Assembly (NCBI RefSeq): GCF_021134715.1 | Contig: NC_060024.1 | Location: forward strand, 13,752,974-13,816,973 | Direction: 5' to 3' | DNA length: 64,000 nt | From: Daphnia pulex | Taxonomy: Eukaryota > Arthropoda > Branchiopoda > Diplostraca > Daphniidae | In this document: piece after piece, positions 1-12,807 of the stretch | Layout of the letters: every line of letters starts with the position of its first letter | How positions within the stretch are numbered: position 1 is the stretch's first letter | Notes under the pieces: model-generated | What the model saw: only the letters and a program-made list of their open reading frames with translations | Told to the model about the DNA's origin: nothing | Databases searched by the model: none | Made by a program: the position numbers and the translations under genes

Positions 1-3000
1 TAAGAGCGTCTTTCATGGCGTCGTCCACTTCAGACATCCAGAGTTCGACCATACCCTGCATGTCAAATGTTCTTTTTCGTTATAACATTAATTTTCCCAC
101 CTTGGACGTCGTGTTAATACCTTGCTTCTGGCTGGAACGATGGCTTCTTTGAAACGAACAATTTCCCGTTCTTTATCGTTGCCATCTGAGACCATGGCTT
201 CAATCTCTTGATTGGAATTGAACATGAGACGACCGATACCATCGAAACATTTGCGCAAATGTGGCTGGATGCGTTCAGGTTCTTTGGTTTTTGACAGAAT
301 TTCCAACAGCTCGTCATTGGACAGGAAGTAAAATCTGGAGAAAAAGAGACGCTTTTTCTCCAAATAGTCGTGCAATCCTTTCTGAATATCTTCTAAAATT
401 CCGAAGGCTTCCCGTAGCTCATCCAAGAGCCCTGGACGTGAAGCGGCCACCAGAACACGAGGCTCATTGGTGGCTCCCGACATCAACGAACGCCACATGG
501 TGTCCACATGAGAAAACTTGGCCGCATCGCTAGCCATTTGCCTCTGGATGTCTTCCGAACTAAAAATGGGTTCCAAGTAAAGCCAAGTGTTTTGCACTTT
601 CATCCAGACGTCCATCGTATCTTGTATGCCGACTAATTGCTCTTCCCACGCTTGAAGCACCGGCTCTAGTGGAGCGATATAGGGTGACGCGTGCATCGTT
701 TGCGCTCGAAGAATGTGATCGTCCACAAGAGCTAAATCGAATTAATGTCAAATTATTCAAATCCGGCAATGAACATCAATTAAAAATGATCACCTTGAAT
801 TTCTTCGATCCCTGTCAATACGCTGACGTCCGAATCGCGGTAAGGTAGAAATTCGAAGCAAATGTCATTCCATTCCGACTGCATCCGTTGAAGGGTCTCC
901 TCCAAGGCAAACTCTTTAGTCGCCGTTACGCTGACCTCTTCGATCCGACTAATGTACTGCATAAGACCCGCTCCAACCAGTTCAGACAGCGAAGTGTCGG
1001 GTTCGGGACATAGGGGCGATTCGAAATTTTGACTAATCTGTGTGTTAGACAAGGAAAAATTCGTTCAAGAATTTGAAAGTATGATCAAATATTACAATCC
1101 TACCAGAATCCAGTGCCTATCTCGAAGTCCAGGATTACAAACGGAGTGCAACAACGGCAAGTAGCCCATAAATTTTTCAATGCGTTTACGGACGGTGTCG
1201 GTTACTCGTTTGGCTGCACTAACATCAGCAAACACAATGGCCAATTGTTGCATTTGCTTGTACATTGCAGTGATTTCATCGGCGATCATTTGGGAATCCA
1301 GTTTGCGAAAAGGACCTTAAAACACAAATTGGAATTAATCATCAGCCAACACGATTTCAAAGATTGACTTGACTTACCATGAAACCAAACGTCGTGACTT
1401 TCGTGGAACTTGTGGGCAACGTGCCACAGCTGGTAGTAAGGCTCAATGAGTTGAATAAGTGCTGGAAGTGTCGGGACGTCAGTCACCGGGAATTCGAGTA
1501 AAGCTTCATCATTGTTGATTTCCTCCAAATCAAGTTGAGCCGCTTGCAATTTCTGGTGCAAATCTTGGAGTAGAGTCGTACTGTTTTTCATCTCTTCCGT
1601 TGTAAGGGCCGTCGTTTCCTTGTTCTTGAAATTCTCAAGAGCTTCTCCGTAGTCTTCTAATCGTTCTAAAAATAACTGCGTGCGTTCCTTCAAGGCTCGT
1701 TCGGTTTCAATACGAATTCGCTGGAGACGGGTGGAGCTCACTTGCAAAACAGAATCCAAATCACTGGGCCAATGAAAGAGGCGGCAGCTCAACGACAAAT
1801 CGTCCTCTGAATTCAATCACATTTTATGTTGGCAAATTAAACGGTGATAGATTTCTAAATGATTAAAGACTTACTTTGGAGCATGGTGTAGTTGAGCAGC
1901 GTGAGCAGTCGTGCACCGGCGGCGTTCACTTCCTGGAGCATTTCCGGTAAACTTTCGTTCTGCGATTTGTTGACAAAGTCGACAGACTCCACCAACTCGG
2001 CCGTGTTTTCGGGTACGTGGCTGACCTTCTCGGTGACTGTTTCAAACCGAGTGCAAATCTGTCTTACAATATGCCGGTTGTCTTTCATAATTCTCGTCAC
2101 CAACGACGATTTAATGTTGTCGATGAAATCAACTAAATGTTTGTTGAGCTGGTGACAGTCTAAGAAAAAGAGCTTCAAGTAGACATGTGATTTCAGCCGC
2201 AAAAGGTTCTTTTTGATGTCACTCAATTCTCCCATACGCTTCTTGAACAACTAATAAATCAGATAAAGAACACTGAATATTAGTAAATGTAAAGCAAGTA
2301 TTAAATATCTCATCTCTTACTTCTTCATTCTTATCCCAAATCATTTCATCGGTCTCTCCGTACAACTCGCTAAAAGGTTGCTGAAGTAGGGGCTCGTATT
2401 TGGCGTAAGTATCGCGAATGAACCGTTCGGGAACTTTCTTGTTCGAGTTGACAACCTGCTTCACCTTTTTTAGCACAGACTGGACGTGATCGTCCTCCCA
2501 GGCGATGGAAACTAAGAATTCCTCGCCACCATTGTACCCTATTTCAATGAATTATTTTAAAGTTAATCGGGATACACACAAACTTTCTAAACAACTTGTT
2601 AAACACACCTGACAAAAAAATCCTTTCTATGCGAGGAATGTGCCAGCTAACGCTGACGATGGTTTGCAGCACCTTTTCCATCATGCGTTGAATTCTCTCG
2701 TGTTTTGGCTTGACAAACACTTTGCGATTCGAAAGGGCCAGTTCTAACCGGATGAAGGGGAACACTTTTGGAAATTCGTCTGCTGTCACATGATCATCAT
2801 CGTTTCCTGCCTATAATACATTTTTAGTTCAAAAACTTTCTTGTCGCTTATTATTATTTAGTAAGTACCTGGTAGGATGACATGAGATCCTTCCATTCAT
2901 CGATCCAGCTGTACAAAAGGCAACGAATTTGCAAGGAAATTAGTCGTGTTAAACTGTTGAAAAAGCGCAGAATTTGCTGCAACGATTCGCCTCGTTTTAA

Positions 3001-4049
3001 GGGGACCATGGCGGCCCATGTGGGTTTTTGACGATTTAAAACAGCGCAGCATTCCGGTATCCATCTGTAACAACATAATGACGATTTTTACGGTGCCCTC
3101 TCCTATTTTAATAATAAGGAAAAAACACTCACTTTTCAATTAAAGAATTCTGAAGGTGACTGCATCGCTTCCGAATCAACTCCAAAAGTACGTCGGGATC
3201 CAGAGAATTTTTCTTGTCCCAGGAACTTTCAAACAGGCGGCAGGAACGGTATGTCGAATCCCAAAGTTTGCGGATCTCAAGTGACACTGAATGCGTGGCG
3301 AAAAGATTGTGGGTGGCGAATTCACGGGCGATGAGATATTGTTGATGCCAAGGCACCGGAGCTCTGATTACGATGTTGTAAGGTCTTTCCGGTTGGCTTA
3401 TGGCTGCTCGTTTCATGCACTTTGTGTTTATATCAGTTAATTCTTGCATGGCCCAGACAGAGTGATCGACGGGTTGCACCAACTTCGGAATTCGCGTGAT
3501 CATAAGCTGAAACAGCCTGGCTCGTAACGATACGTTATCAATCTATGTAGCAGCAAAAGGATTAGTTAAAAACACAACACTTGACGGATTGGCATGAAGT
3601 TAAAAGCTTACACTGTACGATCCTCTTGGTTTCGAATAAAAAACTGGCTTCATGCCAGTCATCCTAAAACACCATGCCCTTTTTCTTTGCTCTTGAGGAC
3701 TCAAAGGGGGACTTGCCTCTGGACATTGCTGGGAAACCCTTTGAGGATAACGAATATCAAATAATAATGAATAATGAATGCATCAAATAATTAACTTGTA
3801 CGATAGTAGCTGTACTTACATGAATGGACTGAGTTCATCACTTTTTTCCTTTTGTTTTTTTCTCTTTTTCTTTTCCACCGGTTTTTCAACTTCCGCTTTA
3901 CGGTACTACGTAAAAATGCCGATTTTTAGACAAATTGTTTCATGAAATATAAAAAATGTTTTCACACTTACCCTGAGCTGCACACGACAGAGAACTCCAT
4001 CTTTCATGAGAAATCCAAAATTTGAATTTGTGTTATTGCTACTCGTCAT
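1..4049 (-). CDS. Axonemal dynein heavy chain, N-terminal part (partial, 3' end outside window)
   Basis: Force-generating ATPase subunit of ciliary/flagellar dynein arms; only the tail and the start of the linker are in the window. I chose the ATG at 4047-4049. The first coding exon (3972-4049) joins in frame to a lysine-rich exon (about 3823-3908), then about 3610-3740, 3132-3542, 2870-3068, and further exons about 2612-2815, 2320-2540, 1874-2252, 1378-1812, 1100-1315, 794-1041 and 103-730. Introns are short and GT-AG. The exon at 103-730 carries the linker (DHC_N2) signature, with blocks such as WLYLEPIFSSEDIQRQM and FSHVDTMWRSLM typical of dynein heavy chains. The AAA+ motor must lie to the left of base 1. 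The short tail suggests the inner-arm DNAH3/7/12 class, but that assignment is from memory and tentative. Dynein identity is secure; exon edges are approximate except where both splice sites were read. Confidence 0.88.
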
Positions 4050-5776
4050 TTCATAATATTGCAATGATATTTTCCTGATTGCAATGAGTCCCTATACTGG
4101 TAAGGTTAGTCTGTAATCTGTCGACAACAATCGAACCAACAGTCAAGGTCACCATAGCAACATGAGGAAGAAGTGTAATCTTAAGTCATTAAGTTGGGTA
4201 TATCGATTTAACAAGTCCGTGGGGACCTGTTGCAGACCACGTCGACGATCATGCACATGGCTTTTAGATATAAACAGAATTATGACAACGAGGTTATCGA
4301 AAAGTTGTCGGCTTTCTATCTCTTTTAAAAAACAAAAATTACACTGGCTTTCCCCCACAGAAAATTCCACGAAAAAAGGTAGCCCGTTCCCCAGACCATT
4401 TCACGCCTCCTTTTACGCCTTTTGCTGCAATCGTTTTGTATGTTGTCATTAAAATATTATCAATTCAAGTTTCATTGATTTCATTTCACATGCAAAATAT
4501 GAGACGTTTTATTCACGCGTAATTGTAGGTGGTGTTAAAGTCTGTATCTGTAAAATCGGACCGTATGCAGCCGTATGGGAAAAAACCGGGAAAAAAATCC
4601 CCCATATTAATCGTTGTGACTCGCCTACAGCGATGCAACGTCAGATTTAGACCACCTTGGGCTCTTTCATCATATTTCGTCCTGTTTCGTCTTTTTTGTT
4701 TTAGCTAGAGTACCGTTAGTCCGTTAGCAATTCTTGATTTCCCTAGAAGAATTCTTCATTACAATCATAATTTTAGGAAGTGATTCTGTTCTTGAAGGCG
4801 ATCTTGAAACACGTGGGAACCCACTGGGCGCGAGTAGCCCTATTTCAAATTTAGAGACATTTCGAAGAACGCGGATGTGTTCTTTTTATCGCCATAAAAG
4901 ATTTTTGTAATTCTATCAACCCCTGGAATCTTCCCTAAATTATTACTTGTCGACAAAGAGAAAGGCAATAATTAAGTGGCAAGTTCCAAAAAAAAAAATT
5001 ATAAGTTTTGGAATAATGATAGTGACGCAGTTTGAAGACGATTACAATTATTAAAACACGTTTTAATTCTTGTAATCCAATTATATCATTCGTTAATACA
5101 AGAATAACGTTGAGCAAGAAAGTTGCAACGTCCAATCGGCCATGATTAATTACGACCCTCATTAAGAGCAGACGACCTCGTGGGCTTTTTGTTTTCGTGT
5201 CCTCTCTTCTGTGTTGTTCCGGTTGAAGCCCTTATGAATTATCATCCCCTAAAAAGATTTTTCATTTGCAATTATTCGCCACAAGTTTTAATTAACCGTA
5301 GTTGCAATCAAGCCGATTAAAAAAATTACTTCATCATGTGGCAACACGCAACATGTAAAAGCATAAAGAAATCTCAAACCGGTTCAAAAGAATGTGGACT
5401 TGGGCAACATCTTTCTTCCAAATACCTTTGTAACTTCTGTTTTCGAAGGTTAGTAACTTAGTACACCTCATGTTTCACCTGTGATATGATATCGATCCAT
5501 ACGTTATCGAATTAGTTCGCAAGTGTACAACCGATTTAATTGTGTAACAAAAATCATGAAATCTAGTTTAGTGAAGGAACTGACTGATAATCATTTTTGT
5601 GGCGAGAAACTGTGGTTTTAGTTTCCTTCCCAAGGTTCCTTATATGTTTTCCATCCTAGACCTCAACAACTTATGAAATATTCCCATTTGAACTATTGCA
5701 TTGAAACAAGCCAGTCGAAAGCAGAATTTTTTACTTACTCACCATCACAGCACCTTTTGTTTTTGAAAGAAGTAAA
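4050..5776. other. Intergenic region between divergent dynein and receptor-kinase genes
   Basis: The two genes point away from each other, so both promoters must lie here. No convincing coding sequence is seen; open frames are short and lack coding character. The only structure found is the segment at 4829-5085, which has a diverged relative downstream of the receptor kinase (entered separately). Confidence 0.6.
4829..5085 (+). repeat. Diverged direct repeat, copy 1 (upstream of receptor kinase)
   Basis: This segment matches 10859-11072 in the same orientation. Shared blocks in the same order include CGAGTAGCCCT, GTCGACAAAGAG, GTGACGCAGTTTGAAGACGA and TTCTTGTAA-TCCAAT. Copy 2 lies just past the stop codon of the receptor kinase, so this copy is probably the 3' flank of a lost tandem paralogue of that gene. 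Confidence 0.65.
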
Positions 5777-8700
5777 ATGTTTGCTCTCTTTTTATTGCTC
5801 TCAGTCTCAACGAATGGATTATCGCCTTTAATCGTAAGTCAATGAAAGTAACGACATTTTCTTATTGGATTTCTAACTAACGTGTTTTTGGGGATTATTT
5901 TAAATTTACAGATAGGAAAAGGTACGGCATAGGTAAACTTTTTTAAATTCGATTAACTGTACATTATTCCTTGCAAATGGTATTCGACAGAGCGAACAAC
6001 GCCCGATTGGATAAAATGCCCTTCTCACATTGGACCGTCGACAAAATGCTTCTCAAACTCAAAAATGGATTGTTACTGTTTAGTTTCGAAAAAGGTGAGA
6101 AATTTTTCTATAGAAATGTGTGACAATGCTTGCTTGATTTTATCATCAGGTTCTCTCTTCTATTAACAAAGATGATTCGAGAAGATGCTAGCCAACATTG
6201 CCGCGATAATAACATGCATCTCCTTTCAATTGAAACCCAAGAGGAAAATGAATTTGTTATCAACTTGGTGAAGAAAAATGATGACTTAATAACAAATCAA
6301 TTTTGGACTCTGGGTTACAATGCAAATTTGGACCCAAACAACTGGGGCTGGCAACAACCTAATTTGAATGTTTCTAAGCCTCTTACATACAAAAATTGGT
6401 GTCGTGGGTCCGAGCCAGATAACGGATTCGAAAACGAGCATTTTATTGCTGTCATAAATAGGTGTTGGCATGACGTACCTGGACATTTTGATTGGGCATC
6501 CGTGTGTGAACGTGAAGCGAATATCTTTGATCCGAATTTAGATGAAAAATTTTTCTTCACATTTCCGGGAGAACACAAAGCAGTCGTACCATGCCGGCCA
6601 GCAACCAACTTCGATTTATTCCGCGTAAATGTTTCTAAAGAAATTAAAAAGCCAACAAACGTTTATCATCAGGTAAAAGTGGAGAAACAATAAATTTAAT
6701 TTTTCAGATTCGTGCCAACTCATTATTTCTATCCATCGTATTAGATTATACTCAACGGGACATCAGGAAACAAAAACTACGAATATGATCCGTTGGAAGG
6801 ATTCGTCATTAAGAACGTGTCGGTGAGTGACAACGGAACGTACAAATGCTCAATTTTCTTAGGAATGCAAGAAGCCTGGCAGCATTTTCATGTCATTACC
6901 ACAGGTTAGTAAATAAAAGACTTAACTAGAACCTTTCGGGTTAAGTATTTTGATGTTGTTCATGATAATTCCTCCACAGTGCTAAAAGCAGACCCAAGAT
7001 GGGATCCATCGGAAGGAACTGACGTAACTTTGACATGTAACACACAAAAGTTAAAACTGGGAGGTCGGACTGTCGATCCTGTCGAATGGTCCGTTGTCTT
7101 TGCTATCAGCAAAAAAGAAAAGGTTTTGACACCAACAAATGCGGCTGCTATGCTTCCAATTGGTAATTCTAGCGAGATCACTCAATTCCTCATCTTAATT
7201 GTCAAACTTGTGCTGTTATTCCCGATTGTTATGACTTGTGACAGGTGTGCAATTGAAGTTTAATGATGGCATGGAAAATGGTATTTCGACATTGAAGATT
7301 TCCAACGTGTCGATCGCTATGTCAGGAACTTACAGATGTCGATCCGTGTTCCACGGTTTCAATAATTCTGTGCAATTGACATCAAATAATCTTTCCATTA
7401 ATGTTCTAAGTAAGTTTAAACTAAAAAAAAGACGCGTCATAGTAACTAATTTTTTTCTCCGAACGCAGGGAATGTTGTTTGGTCTGATAAGATTTCCCGC
7501 AAAGAACTGAAAGGAATTCTGACACCTGCCACAACCAATGCGGAAAATTATCGGGTTATCCCAGTTGGATCCGATCTCCGAATATCCTGCTCTTTCGGGA
7601 CTTCCGGTCATTTACGTTATTACCAGTGGCAATGGGAGCAGTTCGACGACAATCCTCAGTATACCTCAGAGGTAAGGATTCAGCTGTAGCCCTTTACTTA
7701 TTGAATGATAGACTGTTGTTATAAGGGCACTTAATTTGTTTCGATTCAAAGAGAAACGATGGAATTTGGTCTCGGCTCACCGTGACAAGAAACAAAAACT
7801 CTGTGGACAGTACGGACAACTTTACTATGCTCCTGACGAACGTGGAGCGTTCTGATCGTGGCCTTTTCACTTGCCTTCTTAACGGGTCCCCTTCAACGAG
7901 CATCAGTCAATACATCTATGTCGACGGTCCGTTTTAAGTATTAAGCATTTAAACCGATTAATTAAATTTCTTTATGATCCGCGTGACAGACCGACATCAA
8001 TCAGCAGAACACGCCAATTTTGATCTAGTGAGAAGTTCATGGAGAAACACATACATCAGAACGCACGGTCAACTGGCCGTTATACCCTGCCGACCAGTTC
8101 ATCCCAGCATAGGAATGGACATTTTAAAGATATCAAAAGAAGAAGAAATTAAACTGGTATGAAAAAAACAAACAAAACATATCGTAATTAAATTAGTGTC
8201 CAATTTATATGCATTCGGAAATCGTTATATCGCGTCTATTTGCTAAATAGATTTAAAAGAATGAATTGAATGATTAAAGTTGTTCATGCTTCAGTTAAAT
8301 CGATATTTAGATCATATCCAATGGCACAACATCTGACGATAACTACGAGTACAATCCACAAAAAGGATTCATCATCCATAGACTTTTGCCGGAACACGAT
8401 GAATTGCGATCGTCGACGTCTTTTCAGTGCAAGGCAGCTGGTGGAAAAATTGAAGCGGGCCCGGAGAAGTTTTCCATTATGGTTATTGGTATTGCTTTAT
8501 AGAACAAAACAGCTTTTTTAAGCGAATACCTAACACTCATTTTAATTGAATTATTTAAACTAGGAGCGTCTGTTGAATGTACGAAAGGCTGCTGGAGTAC
8601 ATCATCTGAACGAATCAATGGATTACTCAACGCCCGAGTTAACCCAGCTGAGCTACAACAAGGCGAGCATAAAATAGAGTTGAATTGCCATGCATACCTC

Positions 8701-10771
8701 AGCAATAACGAATCTGCTGTTATTGAGTGGTTTGTAATCTCTGATGGAGGCGAAGTTAAAATATCCTATTCAAAAGCGAAGGCGGGTAATTATAAATAAG
8801 TGGATGTATTTTTATAATGGTTAAACCTTTCAAACGCAATATGATTAATATTCTAACTCATTTATTTCTTAGGAATAACATTAAGTTACTCCTGGAATAA
8901 GAAAATGAAAGTGCAGAGCAGCACACTGACCATTTCCAACGTGACTGACAAATCGTTTGGTATCTACAAGTGTTTCGTAAAGGCTAACATGGGCAATTAC
9001 TTTGATTCAATCAACTTGCAGGCGAGTTTTAAGAGTCCAGGTAAAGTGAACGAACAGTTGGTGAATTTCTTAACAATGTGAAAATAATTAACACGATTTG
9101 CAGCAGCTGATCCTACGGTTACCAATGTTTCGGTTTCGGTGACGATCGTCGTGGTATTTATATTTGTTGCCATTACTATTTTTCTCGTTTATTTTCGCAA
9201 GGTTAGTTATAATTTCGTAGTTTCATTTTGAATCGCTACTTCTTTGCCTGAGCTGTTCTAATATTTTACATTTAATTTTTAAGAAATTTACGAAATTAGA
9301 GCATCTTTTATATGGAGATTCCACTCAAATGAACCCAGATGAACCGCTGGATGAACAAACCGATCTGTTGTCTTATGACAAACGGTGGGAGTTTCCTAGA
9401 AATCGCTTAAGATTAGGTAACATTTTTCGAAGTGAAAGAAGTATTGCCGCCAACAATTTCAAATAAGCCCTTTGATTCAATAAAAGGAAAGCAACTGGGA
9501 GTTGGTTGTTTCGGCCGTGTGGTTCAAGCTGAGGCGGTTGGAATCAATGACGGAACGGAAAATTCTGTCAGCACTGTCGCCGTAAAGATGGTTCGATCAC
9601 GAACCAATTTAGCCGCCATAGAAGGACTTGTTAGTGAATTAAAGATTTTGATTCATATGGGAGCGCATGTGAACATTGTGAATCTTCTTGGCGCCTGTAC
9701 AAAAGATATTAATCGGGGTAATAGAAACCCAAACTGTTTGATAAAATTTATCGCAGCATATATAATTTGTTGTTCTTCTCGCAGGTGAACTACTCGTGAT
9801 TCTCGAGTATTGCCCCTTTGGAAATCTGCGCACTTTCATAATCAACCATCGTGACACGTTCGTCAATCAAGTCAATGAAAGTGGCGAACTGATCGCAAGC
9901 GACGTAGAAAATGACGCAGATGAGGTGGTGACAACACGAAAATTAATTTGTTGGTCGTTTCAGATTGCACGGGGAATGGACTACCTCGCCAGCAAGAAGG
10001 CAATTTACTAAAATTTATAATTTTATCTCCATAGTGCATTTCTTAAAAATATTGTAAAAGGTGTTGCACGGTGATTTGGCGGCCCGCAATATTTTGCTGA
10101 CCAATCACAACGTCATCAAAGTGGCCGATTTCGGACTGTCCCGCCAACTTTACAGAGATGAAAACTACACAAAGAAAAGCCGAGTATTGCTTAATAAGAG
10201 ATTTGCACTTAAAATTATTCTGTAACGATATTTGTTGATATGACCTAGGGATTGCTTCCGCTCAAATGGATGGCCATCGAATCTCTGACTAACCGGATAT
10301 GGTCCAGTCGATCGGACGTTTGGTCTTACGGCATCGTTTTGTGGGAGATGTTTTCACTTGGACAAATGCCTTATCAAGGTCAGTCTACTCTCTTCGTATT
10401 AATTCAAAATCGATAATAAAAATAGCAGCATTATCTTAATTTTTTTTTATACAGGATACACGGATGAATTCCTGTTCCTCCAAGCTTTGAAAAACGGCTA
10501 TCGAATGGAGACACCGGAACATACTCCAAACTTCGTGGCGAAAATGATGCAAGATTGTTGGATGGCGGATCCTAAACAGCGACCGACTTTCAGCCAGATT
10601 GAGGAATTACTCGACGGTCCACTCGAGTCCTTGGTCACTTCTTTTTACTTGCAACTTAACAAAGATTGCCAACAATTAAATATCGACAAAAGGACATACG
10701 AAAACTTCAGTGTGAAACCTGTTTATAAACCTATAAGGATTAGTGTACTGAAAGGATTAATAAGCTTATAG
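5777..10771 (+). CDS. Receptor tyrosine kinase (VEGFR/PDGFR-like) with N-terminal C-type lectin domain and Ig-like domains
   Basis: Predicted single-pass cell-surface receptor that phosphorylates tyrosines on ligand binding. The ATG at 5777 starts a signal peptide (exon 5777-5833). A 10-nt microexon (5912-5921), exon 5991-6094 and exon 6172-6672 then build a C-type lectin domain, with WIKCPS, an EPDNG sugar-site-like motif and CWHDVP. The same exon 6172-6672 runs straight into the first Ig-like domain, so the fusion is not an annotation join. About five Ig-like domains follow (6550-9040, several D-x-G-x-Y-x-C signatures), then a membrane helix near 9130-9200. The kinase starts around 9486 with GVGCFG, VAVKMV, catalytic loop [15 protein letters not shown] and [17 protein letters not shown]; the insert between lobes is short. 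Stop is at 10769-10771. The class III/V (PVR-like) assignment rests on kinase sequence and Ig architecture. The HRD to HGD change is in the catalytic loop, yet the DLAARN residues remain, so the kinase is probably active. Confidence 0.87.
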
Positions 10772-12807
10772 TCCATATCTTGCCTTAATAAGACGCCTGC
10801 CTCTAATAGGAAACTCTTACGTTTAGTGTTTGTCTTAATGTGCGGAATTCAGACCTTTCGCGAGTAGCCCTGTATACAAATACAGAAACTTTCCCAAGAA
10901 CTTGGGTGTTTCACTGGAATTTCCCTAAAAGATTTCCGCCAATACGATTTCGACGACGTCGACAAAGAGGAAGAGAAGTTCAAAATGAAGTAAGGTTTTA
11001 AGCTAGTGACGCAGTTTGAAGACGATTACAGTTAAAAAAGTGTAAACTTTTTTATTCTTGTAAATCCAATCGTTATTAATTCCCTCTTGGCTTTCCAGGA
11101 GGATTCTGTATGACTCTGATTCTGGATTCTCAGATTCTGGCGGTTTCGCATTCTTCTCCATTTTTCGATTTTTATGGTTTCTATCGATTTCTTACAGAAA
11201 AGTATCGTCTGCTTTTCTTTTGTTCACAATGGTTCACAAGTCAAAACTCACAAAATTTCGGAAAAAGATACGAAGATTAAGATTATTTAAAAGAACACGG
11301 AACGATCTTTTTTTTTGTGGAAACGTCCGTGGGCCGTGGCTGCACGAAAAATAAGGCAACGAATGAATTACACGGAATTATATAAATGTGGTCGGCGTGT
11401 GAACCTTGGTGTCGCTGCTCTCCATGCTCTCCACTTCATGCTTTTTGGCAGGTATAATTGAAACTAAGAATCATACAAATGGAATGATTTGGGAGCTTAA
11501 ATAGAATAGTCAAACCTATTCCAAATTTGTGAAGTGTTTGTTCCTGACTAGAATTTATCATGTATAAACCCCCTGTCAATACATATAAGTTTGCACTGTA
11601 ACCTTCTCCGCCTTTGTGCAGATTTGAGGCCTGAGCTAACAACATATGATATACAAGTTTCATTTGCCGGTATTGACCTGTCATCATCCAACCACAATCT
11701 CAGTATCACCATCACTTGGGTAATATTGTCATTAGTTTCATTTCTGTAGGTCCTGATAGACATTTTTATGATATGCATGACTTGCATGGAAAATTGGTCA
11801 ATTTTCAACTTGTTCTTACTTGATGTTTCTGTAAATGTTTTTACCGTAACCCATTTTTTATTTTATTTTTATTTAGATAGCATCCTGTTTTATTGAATGA
11901 ACTACCAATGTTGGTCAAGTCCCCCATCTGTTCTCGCTTAGGCCTACCCCATGTGAGTGTGGGTTTGTTCACGAGGACCCCCTTTTCCTATCCTGCCTGG
12001 TGGATTCAACTTCTCTGCAGCTGGATGGAGCCCTTGTGGATGTCTGGCTGTATTTCCCAGGCTTAAAGGTAAGGGAAATGTATCTATTCTTCCTTTTTTA
12101 TTACTTAGTGGCGTTGGTCGTGAATTCTGACACAATACGGACTACGATTATTCCTAATTAAGCTATATGCGGTTGGCTGGAACTGTTATGTCTCTCTTGG
12201 CGTTTTTGTTTACTTAGTAAGAATTCATGAAATATCTTATATCTCATTGGTAGAACGACTGCAGATTAGGCTCGGTTTTGTACCTCACAATTTTGTCTGT
12301 AGGTAAACAAAAATATTTTAACTTGAAACACTTCAAGCAAAGTGCAACTATAACCTTTGATAACTAAGAAGGACTTGCCGCCACACCGGCACCTCCTCGT
12401 CATCAGGTAGTTGGTTAATAAAAGGATAACGTCTTGATAAAAGATGAGGGCGACATTCTTCGGCTTGCACCTGACCTAGATATCCGATGCCCTCGATGGA
12501 GTATACATATTTTTTCTTTGAGGCAGTCCGGCTTATAACAAACTTTTGTTGAAGTGCAAGATTTTTAAAAAGTAGGTCGTACGTTCGAATTCGGCCGGAT
12601 GGATAAGTCAAAGTAGGTGAAATATTATCATGAGATGAGTCACATCGAAACGAGATAGGCAAAGTGCGATAACAAAATCCATCGTTCGATTATCACACGA
12701 TCTTGACAGAAAAGGGGATTCGAATAGGGAATACAATTAGACAAACGTCAAGTGTACACTACACCGTGTTGTGCTCTCACGGTCCTGAAAAATTATTCCA
12801 CTACAGA
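10772..12807. other. Intergenic region, no gene recognised
   Basis: About 2 kb between the receptor kinase stop and the LRR gene. It holds the 3' flank repeat at 10859-11072. The only longer open frame (12348-12662, minus) has no coding character. I see no other structure. Confidence 0.55.
10859..11072 (+). repeat. Diverged direct repeat, copy 2 (3' flank of receptor kinase)
   Basis: Direct, diverged match to 4829-5085 (shared CGAGTAGCCCT, GTCGACAAAGAGG/A and GTGACGCAGTTTGAAGACGA). It starts 88 bp after the receptor-kinase stop and is probably 3' UTR or flanking sequence of that gene. Confidence 0.65.

Noticed and set aside
12480-12620. tRNA-like T-arm (CGTTCGAATTCGGCCG) and the minus-strand open frame across it
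   Set aside because: No anticodon stem, D-arm or A-box partner could be folded around it. It could be a fragment of a tRNA-derived SINE, but support is too thin.
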